55,399 nt of DNA from Micavibrio sp. UBA1850 (GTDB lineage: Bacteria > Pseudomonadota > Alphaproteobacteria > Micavibrionales > Micavibrionaceae). The stretch covers positions 1 to 55,399 of the forward strand of contig DDIM01000010.1 of assembly GCA_002338525.1 (NCBI GenBank). The letters run 5' to 3'. Positions 33,365-41,511 of the stretch are shown piece by piece. The notes under the pieces are model-generated. The model saw only the letters and a program-made list of their open reading frames with translations, was not told the origin of the DNA and ran no database searches. Positions within the stretch are counted from its first letter, which is position 1, and every line of letters begins with the position of its first letter. A program made the position numbers and the translations under genes.

Positions 33365-34330
33365 TTAAACCCAGGGAATAAACTCTATCACACCATTTTT
33401 TTCTAATATCTTTTTAGCGTCCAAATCGCTTTCATGACGAACCTTGAACGGCTCACCAATTAGAATTTTGGATATATCAGCCCCAAGCATATTTACAAGT
33501 TCGCGGCTTGTTGGCACCTGCGAGCAGAAAATATACTCTGGTCTCAGTTTATAGCCTTGACGCTTAATGTTCATCAGCAAGCGGTTTGCGGGCTCTTGAA
33601 TGTAGCTGTATTTTTGTCCTGGGTTGGTAATAATCTCAATGTCATGGTCATTTTGTATTGTATAGCCAATGACAGGATGCACGCGAACTGTCATCGAAAA
33701 TGTTGAGCCATCTGGTTTTTCAACCATTGCAGTGACGAATTTACGGTTATGATATTGTTGAACCATATCTCTAACAAGTGTGTAGAAAGCACCTTGTGAA
33801 TCAGGGCAGGGTTCAATTTGAATAGGGCTATCTTCGGGCGGATTATAGTTTAGTGGCGCCTCAAAGATAGGAATGATTTTTTTCTCTTTGCGATGAATTT
33901 CGTAGACGTTTATGCCGGCTTTTGCGACGATTTCCATCGACATGTTGTTAAAATGACCACTACTTTTTTCCCAGAATTTCTTTTCGAAGCCTTTGTGATC
34001 AATATAAATCGTTTCAATACCGGCCTCGACAATGTTTTTTGCGCAATTTGGGCAAAAGGGGTCTGTAATACAGATGCTGCTGCCTTGTGTTTTAGGCGAA
34101 AGGAGAATGGCCGCTGTTTCCGCGTGAATTGTGCTCGAGCTATTGCCTATGCGTTGATCTGTACCAATCTTGTCTAAAATAGGTTGAGGCCAATAATTTG
34201 TTGCGCATTGAATAAACTCGTCATTAAACAAGGCCGATGAAATTTTATGCGTTGGGTGAGGGCTCGTGTTTACGATATCAACGGCTTTTTGCATGGCTTC
34301 AAATGCACGCATATGGTCTTGCTTGGTCAT
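33365..34330 (-). CDS. Cytidine/deoxycytidylate deaminase-like protein with a second, degenerate domain
   Basis: A 321-residue protein. The N-terminal domain has the zinc-binding motif HAE (69-71) and CPNC (93-96), with PF before the first cysteine where PC is usual, followed by AKNIVEAGI. This fits a cytidine or dCMP deaminase that converts cytosine to uracil compounds. The C-terminal half repeats the fold pattern without ligands: EPANRLLMNIKRQG stands where HAE would be, and CSQVPTSRELVNMLGADI where the PCxxC helix would be. A tandem deaminase with a structural second half is inferred. It is convergent with the third pseudopilin-like gene and lies 53 bases upstream of the pheT stop, with pheT on the same strand. 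Confidence 0.8.
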   Translation of the reverse strand: MTKQDHMRAFEAMQKAVDIVNTSPHPTHKISSALFNDEFIQCATNYWPQPILDKIGTDQRIGNSSSTIHAETAAILLSPKTQGSSICITDPFCPNCAKNIVEAGIETIYIDHKGFEKKFWEKSSGHFNNMSMEIVAKAGINVYEIHRKEKKIIPIFEAPLNYNPPEDSPIQIEPCPDSQGAFYTLVRDMVQQYHNRKFVTAMVEKPDGSTFSMTVRVHPVIGYTIQNDHDIEIITNPGQKYSYIQEPANRLLMNIKRQGYKLRPEYIFCSQVPTSRELVNMLGADISKILIGEPFKVRHESDLDAKKILEKNGVIEFIPWV

Positions 34331-34383
34331 ATATTTTCTGCCTGTCTTATATAAACGGTAAGTTTAGCCTTTTCCTCGTTATA

Positions 34384-36789
34384 CTACCCTCTGAGCGATC
34401 CACCTGTTTTTTGTGAAACGGCATCTATAACTTTTTGCCCAACGCCTTCAATTTCTTTATCAGTAAGCGTTTGATCTTCTGGTTGCATGATTACAGAAAG
34501 CGCAACAGATTTTTTGCCAGGCTCTACCCCTTTGCCATCATAGATGTCAAAAATGCGCGCATCTGTGATGAGTTTCTTATCGGCTGTTTTTGCGGCCTTG
34601 ATGAGAGCTTCTGCTTCAACATCCAGATCCACAATAAAGGCGAAATCGCGGGAGATTGGTTGTAGCGATGACAGCTTAAGCATTTTTTTTGCTGTGCCTT
34701 TTTTGCGTGGGTTAGGAATGCTTTCAAGGTTGATTTCAAAAGCAACAACAGCCTGATCGATGTCCAATTCTTCAAGAATTGCAGGATGTATTTCACCAAA
34801 CACACCAAGAATGTCCTTCCCCATACGAAGTGCTGCTGAACGTCCAGGGTGAAAATAGCTTGGCGCTTCGTATGTCGTTTGCAAGTTTGCCACAGGCGCG
34901 CCTATGCGCGCGAGTGTTGCCAACAAGTCGGCTTTTGCATCATAGACATCAACGGGACGGTTTGCTTCTTGGCCTGACCAGTGCTTGTCACCGCTAAGGC
35001 CGAATTTAATACCGGCTGCGACAAATTGCTGACCGTTCGGCTTTGACGTTTTAAAAACGGGCCCCACTTCGAAAAGCTGTGTGTTAGAAAACCCTTTGTC
35101 GCTGTTTCGTTTAGCCGCTTCAAGAAGATTGCTTAACGGTGTGTGGCGCATCTGCACAAGATCGCTGCTTATTGGGTTTTTGATCCTAAGACCCGCTTTG
35201 TCTTGATAGTCATTTGCGCCGAAAATATCAGCGTGTTCCTCACTCACAAAAGACCATGTAACGCATTCTTGATATCCGCGCGCGGCAAGTGTTGCGCGTG
35301 CTAAGCGACTTTTGTTAAATAGTGGCGTTTCAGCGCTTAATTCATCGCTTTCACGACGTGTGACTGATACAGATGGAATATTGTCATAGCCCACTATGCG
35401 TGCGATTTCTTCAACGATGTCAGCTTTTCCATGAATGTCTGATCTATAAGACGGGGGGGTAATGGTCCATGTCTGGTCATTGGCCTCAACTTTAAAACCT
35501 AGGCGGTTTAAAATATCTTTTTGATCTGACTCTGATACATCAATACCGAGCATTTTTTTTGCAAAGCTTGGTGTGTATTCTACGATTTCAACAACTGTTG
35601 GAACGTCGCCGGCTTGCGTAATTTCAGAAGGTGTTCCGCCACAAATGTCTAGGATCATGCGTGTGGCGATTTCAAGACCACTGCGTGTGAAATCCGGGTC
35701 AATACCACGCTCGAAGCGGTAGCGCGCGTCACTATCTATTTGAAGCGCGCGTCCTGTTTTTGCCGTTAAAAATGGGTCAAAATAGGCAGACTCAAGGAAG
35801 ATGTCTTGCGTTTCAGATGTGCAGCCCGAATGTGCCCCCCCCATGATGCCGCCTAAGCCTAAAACGCGCTTGTCATCGCTGACTGTTGTCATGAAGTCTT
35901 CAAGTTCATATGTGTTGTCATTAAGCGCGTCTAATGTTTCGCCCTGCTTGGCATCACGCACAGTTATATTGCCGTTCAGTTTTTCTATGTCATAAACATG
36001 AAGGGGGCGTGATAGGTCGTGTGTGATATAGTTAGTAATATCAACAAGAGCAGAAATTGGGCGTAGGCCAATGGCCGTCAAACGATCTTGTAGCCATTTT
36101 GGCGATTTTGCGTTTTTAACGCCTTTTATGGTACGACCGATGAATAGGGGGCAGGCTGTTTTATTTTCAAGTGTGACAGATATTTCGCATGCATTCTGAC
36201 CGTCTACAGCAGACGTATCAAGTGGCTTTAATGTACCAAGGCCTGCGGCGGCAAGATCACGCGCTATACCGTATACGCCGGTTGCATCATTACGGTTGGG
36301 CGTAATGGCAATATCAATCACAGGGTCATCAAGGCCGTATATTTGAGCCATTGGTGTACCAATTTCAAGATCATTGGCAATTTCGACGATGCCGTCATGA
36401 TTGTCAGACAGGCACATTTCCTTTTCAGAGACCATCATTCCCAATGACTCTTCTCCGCGAATTTTACCTTTTTTGAGTGTGATATCGAGGCCTGGGATAT
36501 GCGCGCCAACAGGGGCAAATATACCCTTCATACCTTTACGTGCATTAGGCGCACCACAGACCACTTGAAGTTTTTCTTCACCCGTATCGACGGTTAAAAG
36601 CTTAAGGCGGTCGGCATCAGGGTGAGGCACGGCGTCTTCAACATATGCAACTTTGAACGGGGCAAAAACAGCGCCTCTATCTTCAACACCTTCAAGCTCA
36701 AGGCCAATTTGTGTTAGCTTTGTGCAAATCTCATCAAGAGATGCGTCGGTGTCTAAATAATCTTTTAACCAGCCCAGTGTAAATTTCAT
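34384..36789 (-). CDS. pheT: Phenylalanyl-tRNA synthetase, beta subunit
   Basis: An 801-residue PheRS beta subunit. It starts MKFTLGWLKDYLDTDASL, and an EMAP-like tRNA-binding domain follows at about 40-150 (KVAYVEDAVPHPDADRLKLL). The B3/B4 editing domain lies at about 215-385. The B5 helix-turn-helix region includes EYTPSFAKKMLGIDVSESDQ. The catalytic-like core has SRLARATLAARGYQECVTWSFV, and the C-terminal anticodon-binding (FDX-ACB) domain has QPISRDFAFIVDLDVEA and KSVALSVIMQPEDQTLTDKEI. The alpha-subunit gene pheS is normally directly upstream, but here the upstream same-strand gene is unrelated, so PheS is encoded elsewhere. Confidence 0.97.
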   Translation of the reverse strand: MKFTLGWLKDYLDTDASLDEICTKLTQIGLELEGVEDRGAVFAPFKVAYVEDAVPHPDADRLKLLTVDTGEEKLQVVCGAPNARKGMKGIFAPVGAHIPGLDITLKKGKIRGEESLGMMVSEKEMCLSDNHDGIVEIANDLEIGTPMAQIYGLDDPVIDIAITPNRNDATGVYGIARDLAAAGLGTLKPLDTSAVDGQNACEISVTLENKTACPLFIGRTIKGVKNAKSPKWLQDRLTAIGLRPISALVDITNYITHDLSRPLHVYDIEKLNGNITVRDAKQGETLDALNDNTYELEDFMTTVSDDKRVLGLGGIMGGAHSGCTSETQDIFLESAYFDPFLTAKTGRALQIDSDARYRFERGIDPDFTRSGLEIATRMILDICGGTPSEITQAGDVPTVVEIVEYTPSFAKKMLGIDVSESDQKDILNRLGFKVEANDQTWTITPPSYRSDIHGKADIVEEIARIVGYDNIPSVSVTRRESDELSAETPLFNKSRLARATLAARGYQECVTWSFVSEEHADIFGANDYQDKAGLRIKNPISSDLVQMRHTPLSNLLEAAKRNSDKGFSNTQLFEVGPVFKTSKPNGQQFVAAGIKFGLSGDKHWSGQEANRPVDVYDAKADLLATLARIGAPVANLQTTYEAPSYFHPGRSAALRMGKDILGVFGEIHPAILEELDIDQAVVAFEINLESIPNPRKKGTAKKMLKLSSLQPISRDFAFIVDLDVEAEALIKAAKTADKKLITDARIFDIYDGKGVEPGKKSVALSVIMQPEDQTLTDKEIEGVGQKVIDAVSQKTGGSLRG

Positions 36790-36900
36790 TGTTTTTTATC
36801 TTCCGTGTTTTCTTTGTAGCGCTTTATTTTTAAAGACAATGGCACACAATGTCACGTGGAAATTCGGGGTCATTGGGGGAAAATTCGGGAATGTGGACAT

Positions 36901-36925
36901 TAAAAAAGGAGCGATTGCGCTCCTT
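36901..36925 (-). terminator. Intrinsic terminator of the SPOR-like gene
   Basis: AAGGAGCG (36906-36913) and CGCTCCTT (36918-36925) form a perfect 8-bp stem with a 4-base loop. On the minus strand a T-run follows the stem. It lies 25 bases after the stop of the gene at 36950 and separates that gene from pheT, which must then have its own promoter. Confidence 0.75.
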
Positions 36926-36949
36926 CTTAATTCTTATATGCGTATAGCC

Positions 36950-37645
36950 CTAGTTTTTTGCAAGTGCCATCATTGTTTCACATTTTTCTTCCTTGCCATT
37001 AAGGGCTGTGAAGGCTTCTGCTGCTTCGCAATTTGTGTAACCTTGAACGGCATATCCGAAGCGGCCTGATGTAGAGATAACCTCAAAGTCACCGCCGGTT
37101 GCCTCGTTTGCTTGGGCGGCAAACTCTTGGGCTGATGACTGTGATTTGAAAGAGCCTATGCGAAGCTCTGGATCGTTATTGAATGTATTGAGTTCGGCAA
37201 CATTTGAAGTCAGTGATGATTTTATGTCTTCAAACGTGTCTTCAATTGTTTGGCTGGCATCATCAGGCATATTGGCAACGCCAAATGCAATACCGATGGC
37301 GAGTGTGGCTTTAACGGCGTGTTTACTGCCGACTTCTCCGATTTTTTCAAGGGCAACAAAAGGGAGTTTAATGGGAACGCGCGCGATTTGCATATAACCG
37401 TCTCGACGCTGCTGGCTTTCTTGTTTTTTAGCCTCTTTAAGCTCTTTTTTTGCGTGGCTCACACTTTCTACGGCTTCAGAATGCTGATCCATAACCTGTT
37501 GCAATGCGTCTTCTGATGTTTTTAATGTTTGCTCAGATTGCTCAGTACCCGCATCATGCTTTGCTGTTTTTATTTTATTGGCACCTTCTTTGATGTCGCC
37601 AAAAATTTTGTTCATAAAGCTTTGTTTTTGTTCGTGATCTGACAT
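36950..37645 (-). CDS. Coiled-coil membrane protein with a SPOR-like C-terminus
   Basis: I start the gene at ATG 37645 (MSDHEQKQSFMNKIF), which has AGGG about 9-12 bases upstream. The in-frame GTG at 37654 has no room for a ribosome-binding site. The product has 231 residues. Residues 38-85 form a probable coiled coil (TSEDALQQVMDQHSEAVES). A single hydrophobic segment follows near 110-125 (AVKATLAIGIAFGVA). The C-terminal 75 residues include LRIGSFKSQSSAQEFAAQA and GYAVQGYTNCEAAEAF, which resembles the SPOR fold that binds denuded septal peptidoglycan. A function in the envelope is inferred. It is followed by its own terminator. Confidence 0.7.
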   Translation of the reverse strand: MSDHEQKQSFMNKIFGDIKEGANKIKTAKHDAGTEQSEQTLKTSEDALQQVMDQHSEAVESVSHAKKELKEAKKQESQQRRDGYMQIARVPIKLPFVALEKIGEVGSKHAVKATLAIGIAFGVANMPDDASQTIEDTFEDIKSSLTSNVAELNTFNNDPELRIGSFKSQSSAQEFAAQANEATGGDFEVISTSGRFGYAVQGYTNCEAAEAFTALNGKEEKCETMMALAKN

Positions 37646-37744
37646 ATTAAGCACCCTTTAGTTCATATAAATAATTGGGCAAGGTTATCTCATATTCAGA
37701 GTATGAATGCAAGAAAATTATTTTATGTAAATATACTTATGAGG

Positions 37745-39181
37745 TTATTCTTCGAAGGCCAGACGTTCATTAGAGCTTGATAAATCAAACTGAGACCCGT
37801 CAATTTTACCTGTTCCTTCAAAGAAGGCTGTGTTGCGGCCTCCATTTTTAGCAAGATAAAGTTGGGCGTCAGCGCGCTCCAAAATTTCTGTGATTGTGTG
37901 CTCACCTGCACCAATGACGACGCCCCCAATTGATGTTGTGATCGTAAGTGGCTCTGGGTGAGATGTTACAAAAGGCTCGTCCATGATTGATCGACGAAGG
38001 CGCTCAGCAATCACATGGGCTGTTTTTTCGTCTGTATCGGGAAGGACAACGACAAATTCCTCGCCTCCTAGACGGGCGACAAGATCAAAGCTTCTGATGT
38101 TGTCACTAATGCGTTTTGAAAATATTTTAAGAACTTCATCACCAACATTATGGCCGTAGGTATCGTTAACATTTTTGAAGTGATCAATGTCTGTGTAGAT
38201 AACGCCGAGTGTTTTTTCAGATTCATTGTTGTTTTGTAAAAGTTTTTGTAGGTGAACCTCAAAATAGCGACGGTTATACAAACCTGTGAGCGTGTCAGTC
38301 AGTGCCATAGAAAGGCTGACTTCATAGCTGGAGCGGAGGCGTTCTTGGAATTTTTTGCGTCTGATTTGTGTGTTGAGACGTGCGATAAGTTCGTTACGGT
38401 CGATAGGGCGGACGATGTAATCATGAGCCCCAATTTCCAAGCCACGTGCGATTTGCGGAAGATCTTCTTCGCCCCCAATCATAAGGATAGGGGTGTTTCG
38501 TGTTTTTTCATTAGATCGTAAATGTGAACATAGTCTCACGCCATCATCATTTTCTAGGTTTAAAGAGATAATAAGCAGATCATAAGCATCAGTGCTTGTT
38601 TTTTTAACAGCATCCATTCCGGTTGGAACAATATCAATCTTATGTCCTTGTTCTTCAATGGTTGCTTTTATTTTATTTAATTCAAAATCCATATCTTCGA
38701 CGAGAAGGACATTGGCAACGCCGATATCTTCATTGATAAGATTTGCGTTTTCTTGAATAACGCCTAGCTGTGTTGCGGTTGTCTCTCGTGCGCGCCACTC
38801 ATCAATCGCCATTTTAAGACGAACAAGAGAGCGAACGCGTGCCATGAGCGCTGTGTCGTTAACAGGTTTGCTGAGGAAGTCATCAGCGCCGCATTGAAGA
38901 CCTCTCACGCGGTCTTCTGTGTCTGTGAGGGCGGTGACCATAACAACAGGGATATGGGCAACTGCGGGGTCGGCTTTTAAGCGTGTGCAGACCTCAAACC
39001 CGTCCATTCCAGGCATCATAATATCAAGAAGGATTAGGTCAGGGTTGGTGTCACGAGCTTTTTCTAAGGCTTCTTCGCCGCTCATAGCGGTGACAACCTC
39101 ATAATACTCGCTTGTTAGCTTTGCTTCTAAAAGTTTTACGTTGGGCAGAATATCATCAACGACGAGAATGCGAGCAGTCAT
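37745..39181 (-). CDS. pleD: PleD-type response regulator diguanylate cyclase (REC-REC-GGDEF)
   Basis: A 478-residue protein. Receiver 1 has Asp9/Asp10, phospho-acceptor Asp53 (LLDIMMPGMDG) and Lys105. Receiver 2 (about 156-275) has serine at the corresponding acceptor position (DLLIISLN, Ser206), so it is an adaptor domain as in Caulobacter PleD. The GGDEF domain has the active motif GGEEF at 372-376 and an inhibitory I-site RSFD at 363-366, five residues before it. When Asp53 is phosphorylated the protein dimerises and makes cyclic di-GMP. It lies two bases after divK and forms a two-gene operon. Confidence 0.96.
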   Translation of the reverse strand: MTARILVVDDILPNVKLLEAKLTSEYYEVVTAMSGEEALEKARDTNPDLILLDIMMPGMDGFEVCTRLKADPAVAHIPVVMVTALTDTEDRVRGLQCGADDFLSKPVNDTALMARVRSLVRLKMAIDEWRARETTATQLGVIQENANLINEDIGVANVLLVEDMDFELNKIKATIEEQGHKIDIVPTGMDAVKKTSTDAYDLLIISLNLENDDGVRLCSHLRSNEKTRNTPILMIGGEEDLPQIARGLEIGAHDYIVRPIDRNELIARLNTQIRRKKFQERLRSSYEVSLSMALTDTLTGLYNRRYFEVHLQKLLQNNNESEKTLGVIYTDIDHFKNVNDTYGHNVGDEVLKIFSKRISDNIRSFDLVARLGGEEFVVVLPDTDEKTAHVIAERLRRSIMDEPFVTSHPEPLTITTSIGGVVIGAGEHTITEILERADAQLYLAKNGGRNTAFFEGTGKIDGSQFDLSSSNERLAFEE

Positions 39182-39183
39182 AT

Positions 39184-39570
39184 TTATGAGGCCTCATCTT
39201 GTTTAACACCAAGGTGTTTATTAACAGTTTCCAGAAAGCTCATGACTGAGATTGGTTTTGATAGATAATCTTCGCACCCTCCATCGCGGATTTTTTGTTC
39301 GTCACCCTTCATTGCAAAGGCTGTGACAGCAATTACAGGAATAGATTTTAGTTCGTCGTCGTCTTTAAGCCATTTTGTAATCTCTAAGCCAGACACTTCA
39401 GGGAGCTGAATGTCCATTAGGATTAAATCAGGCTTTTCTGCGCGAGCCAGATCAAGCACCTCGAAACCATTACTTGTTTGTACGGAATTTATGCCGTGTG
39501 CCTCAAGCAGGTCTCTAAAAAGCTTCATATTCAATTCGTTGTCTTCAACGATTAAAACCTTTTTGTCCAT
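39184..39570 (-). CDS. divK: Single-domain response regulator DivK
   Basis: A 128-residue stand-alone receiver domain. It shows the acidic pair ending in Asp10, the phospho-acceptor Asp53 in LMDIQLPEVSG, Thr83 in VTAF and Lys105 in LSKPIS. In Caulobacter the homologue controls polar-kinase localisation and the cell-division cycle and sits directly before pleD. The same order here is good evidence that this is DivK rather than a generic regulator. eipB lies immediately upstream, 2 bases away. Confidence 0.95.
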   Translation of the reverse strand: MDKKVLIVEDNELNMKLFRDLLEAHGINSVQTSNGFEVLDLARAEKPDLILMDIQLPEVSGLEITKWLKDDDELKSIPVIAVTAFAMKGDEQKIRDGGCEDYLSKPISVMSFLETVNKHLGVKQDEAS

Positions 39571-39572
39571 AT

Positions 39573-40445
39573 TTACGAACCCTCTATGGTTTGTTTATTT
39601 TCAAGATTGTCTTGAACATTGTAATCATTTGTACAGTTACTCTCGCCTGATAATTCTTCGTAGGCTTTAAGGCTCTGTTGCATTGTGAATTCACCATAGT
39701 CTATCAGCATATATGTGATAATTCCACTCTTATGCATATAAATGGTCATTTCGTATTCGGCTTCTTCTATCTTGCTGTTTTGTTGGAAGAATGCAAGATC
39801 AAACTGATAGAGTGTTTCGTTTTCTTTGAGCCTATATTTGTTGTCGTTTTCGACGCTTATAAACGCAGTGACATCCATGGTTCCTTGCTCGTTTGTTCCA
39901 TCAAATAGGGGTAGCGTGACGTAGCGGTTACCCTTTATTGCATGTTGTAAAAGCGTCTTTGTATGTTGTGCCGGCAAAAGTGGTCTTGTGGGCAGTTTAT
40001 ATGTGCCGTTTTCCGGAGATGTGTATGTGACATAAGTACCATTCGGGGTGCCATCATTGTCTGGGCCGCTGTCATAGTATAGATGCCCTTTGGTTTCTTC
40101 ATAGGGGACATCATTTTGTTTTCTAATTGTCGTAAATTGAAAATCGCTGGCATCAAAGGATTCAACAGAAGAGATGTCTGATGTCATTTTCATGGAGGGT
40201 TGCTCTTGGTAGTCATAAAACAATGTGAATTTATGGTCTGTGATCCACCCTTCACATGTTTGTGCAAATGAGAATAAAAGGTCTCCTTCAATATTGAGTA
40301 GCTGAGAGCCTTGTTCGACTGTTTCTGTTTTGATTTTATAAATGGCTTTATGCGGGCTTAATGCACGTGCGTGCGCTAAGTCGTGTGGGGTGTGAATGAA
40401 TAGTGCAAACACCAATAGTATTTTTGTTTTTGTGAAATGTTTCAT
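39573..40445 (-). CDS. EipB/DUF1849-like periplasmic beta-barrel protein
   Basis: A 290-residue protein with a 28-residue signal peptide (MKHFTKTKILLVFALFIHT onward, cleaved near ARA-LSP). The mature part begins LSPHKAIYKI, the starting motif of the EipB/DUF1849 family. Two cysteines lie in QTCEGW and SNCTND, near the two ends, as the disulfide pair of EipB does. The family forms a spiral-shaped beta-barrel in the periplasm of alphaproteobacteria and maintains envelope integrity. Beta-strand-rich segments such as KFTLFYDYQ and GTMDVTAFISV fit. It ends two bases before divK, so coexpression with divK and pleD is likely. Confidence 0.85.
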   Translation of the reverse strand: MKHFTKTKILLVFALFIHTPHDLAHARALSPHKAIYKIKTETVEQGSQLLNIEGDLLFSFAQTCEGWITDHKFTLFYDYQEQPSMKMTSDISSVESFDASDFQFTTIRKQNDVPYEETKGHLYYDSGPDNDGTPNGTYVTYTSPENGTYKLPTRPLLPAQHTKTLLQHAIKGNRYVTLPLFDGTNEQGTMDVTAFISVENDNKYRLKENETLYQFDLAFFQQNSKIEEAEYEMTIYMHKSGIITYMLIDYGEFTMQQSLKAYEELSGESNCTNDYNVQDNLENKQTIEGS

Positions 40446-40707
40446 ATTTCTGGCTGTGGTTTTCGTTTGATTGGGCGGACGCTCATAGTGTGGTGGTGTT
40501 ATTTGCAGGTATCGTAATTAGTCTCTTATGTGCATTTTTAGGCACAAATAGTAAAGATAGAGTAAATTCTGCCATGATAATGACGAAAAGTCACTTTTTG
40601 CCTATTTATAATATATAAAAATACATTAAATACAAACACTTAGATTTTTGGCATGGTTCTGGCAAAGGGGGTCATCAGGATAATTAACTAAACGAAATGA
40701 GCCTGTT
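40446..40707. other. Divergent intergenic region between eipB and the degenerate GGDEF gene
   Basis: A 262-base gene-free stretch. Its middle is very AT-rich (around 40590-40640, with runs such as TTTATAATATATAAAA). A sigma-54-like element lies at 40648-40664. I see no open frame, tRNA, or strong stem-loop in it. Confidence 0.6.
40648..40664 (+). promoter_or_regulatory. Candidate sigma-54 (RpoN) promoter
   Basis: The sequence TTGGCATGGTTCTGGCA carries GG (40650-40651) and GC (40662-40663) separated by exactly ten bases, the defining spacing of RpoN promoters. It resembles the consensus TGGCACG-N4-TTGCA, with a single change in each element. Transcription would begin about 11-12 bases after the -12 GC, near 40675, 33 bases before the ATG of the degenerate GGDEF gene. 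An activator binding site is not identified. Confidence 0.45.
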
Positions 40708-41358
40708 ATGACTTATTCAAAATCAGTACCGCATAATTTACACGGATCTATAAAGCAGTTTCCTTACAGTGTGACTTCGAGAATTCTTATGAATTTAGAG
40801 GCGCAAATGCATCAATTGAGATGTCGGCTTGAGCGTACAAATGATAAAACTAAAGAGTTTAAGGATTTGGATTTGGTAACAGGTCTGCCGGATTACTCTG
40901 GATTTGTCAGTTTATTTGAGTCCGAAATAAACCGTGTAAAGTCAGGCGAGAGCTATGGCGGGACATTAGTGTTCGTTGACATTGATAATTACAATAATTT
41001 ATTCGATCTGCACGGGCGATATGTGCTTTCGCTATGTCTTAAGCAAACTGCCGATATCTTGATGGATGAGTATTTTTACAAAGGCAAGGCCGCATATGTA
41101 GGGCAAGGCGAGTTTGCGGTTTTGCTCCCTGATATTTCAAAACAAACACTGATCGAGCAAGCTCAAAATGTACGTGGGAAAATAGATAACATATCATTTC
41201 AATGGCAAAACCAACACGTTACGGTTAAATCCAGCGTTGGCTTACATGCGTATAGCGCGTCGGATTGTGTAAAACATGTGTTTTCTAAATTTTCACGTCG
41301 TCAAACAAAAGGCGGGTCGGTTCATAAAAATCGGTTTCAACAAAAGGCCCAATACTAA
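40708..41358 (+). CDS. GGDEF-like protein with a degenerate signature (GQGEF)
   Basis: A 216-residue protein. After a 50-residue N-terminus with a short helical, Arg-rich segment (QLRCRLERTNDKTKEF), the GGDEF fold begins at DLVTGLPDYSGFVSLF (55-70), matching DxLTGLxNRRxF. The metal-site region reads VFVDIDNYNNLFDLHGRYVL (89-106), where canonical proteins have DIDxFKxxND. The signature GGDEF is replaced by GQGEF (132-136) and no RxxD I-site precedes it. It may be catalytically inactive, perhaps a cyclic-di-GMP or GTP receptor or a scaffold. It is transcribed divergently from eipB-divK-pleD, suggesting a functional tie to PleD. Confidence 0.82.
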   Translation: MTYSKSVPHNLHGSIKQFPYSVTSRILMNLEAQMHQLRCRLERTNDKTKEFKDLDLVTGLPDYSGFVSLFESEINRVKSGESYGGTLVFVDIDNYNNLFDLHGRYVLSLCLKQTADILMDEYFYKGKAAYVGQGEFAVLLPDISKQTLIEQAQNVRGKIDNISFQWQNQHVTVKSSVGLHAYSASDCVKHVFSKFSRRQTKGGSVHKNRFQQKAQY

Positions 41359-41371
41359 GAATAAAGCATAG

Positions 41372-41476
41372 ATGTACCTTGTCGCGCCTCCTAACTGCGC
41401 TATTTGATTAGGTACATTTGTTTTCCATCTTGCCCAGTCCTTGATGTCTTAAAAAATATCGAGGGCTGGGTTTTTT
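41372..41476 (+). ncRNA. Possible structured small RNA or 3' UTR
   Basis: A forked hairpin is formed by ATGTACC (41372-41378) with GGTACAT (41411-41417). Inside it GCGC-CTCCTAACT-GCGC exposes CTCCT in the apical loop, complementary to a Shine-Dalgarno sequence. A long terminator hairpin follows at 41433-41476. The overall plan is that of an alphaproteobacterial trans-acting small RNA with an anti-Shine-Dalgarno loop. I see no convincing promoter directly upstream, so it could be a processed 3' end of the GGDEF-like gene's message. Confidence 0.3.
41433..41476 (+). terminator. Strong intrinsic terminator after the degenerate GGDEF gene
   Basis: A 15-bp stem begins CCCAGTCC and closes with GGGCTGGG, with three G-T pairs and a loop rich in A. 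Six T residues (41471-41476) follow. It ends the transcript of the gene at 40708 and any small RNA in the interval. Confidence 0.85.
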
Positions 41477-41511
41477 GTTGAAATTTTTACATATTATTGT
41501 TATAAATCTTT

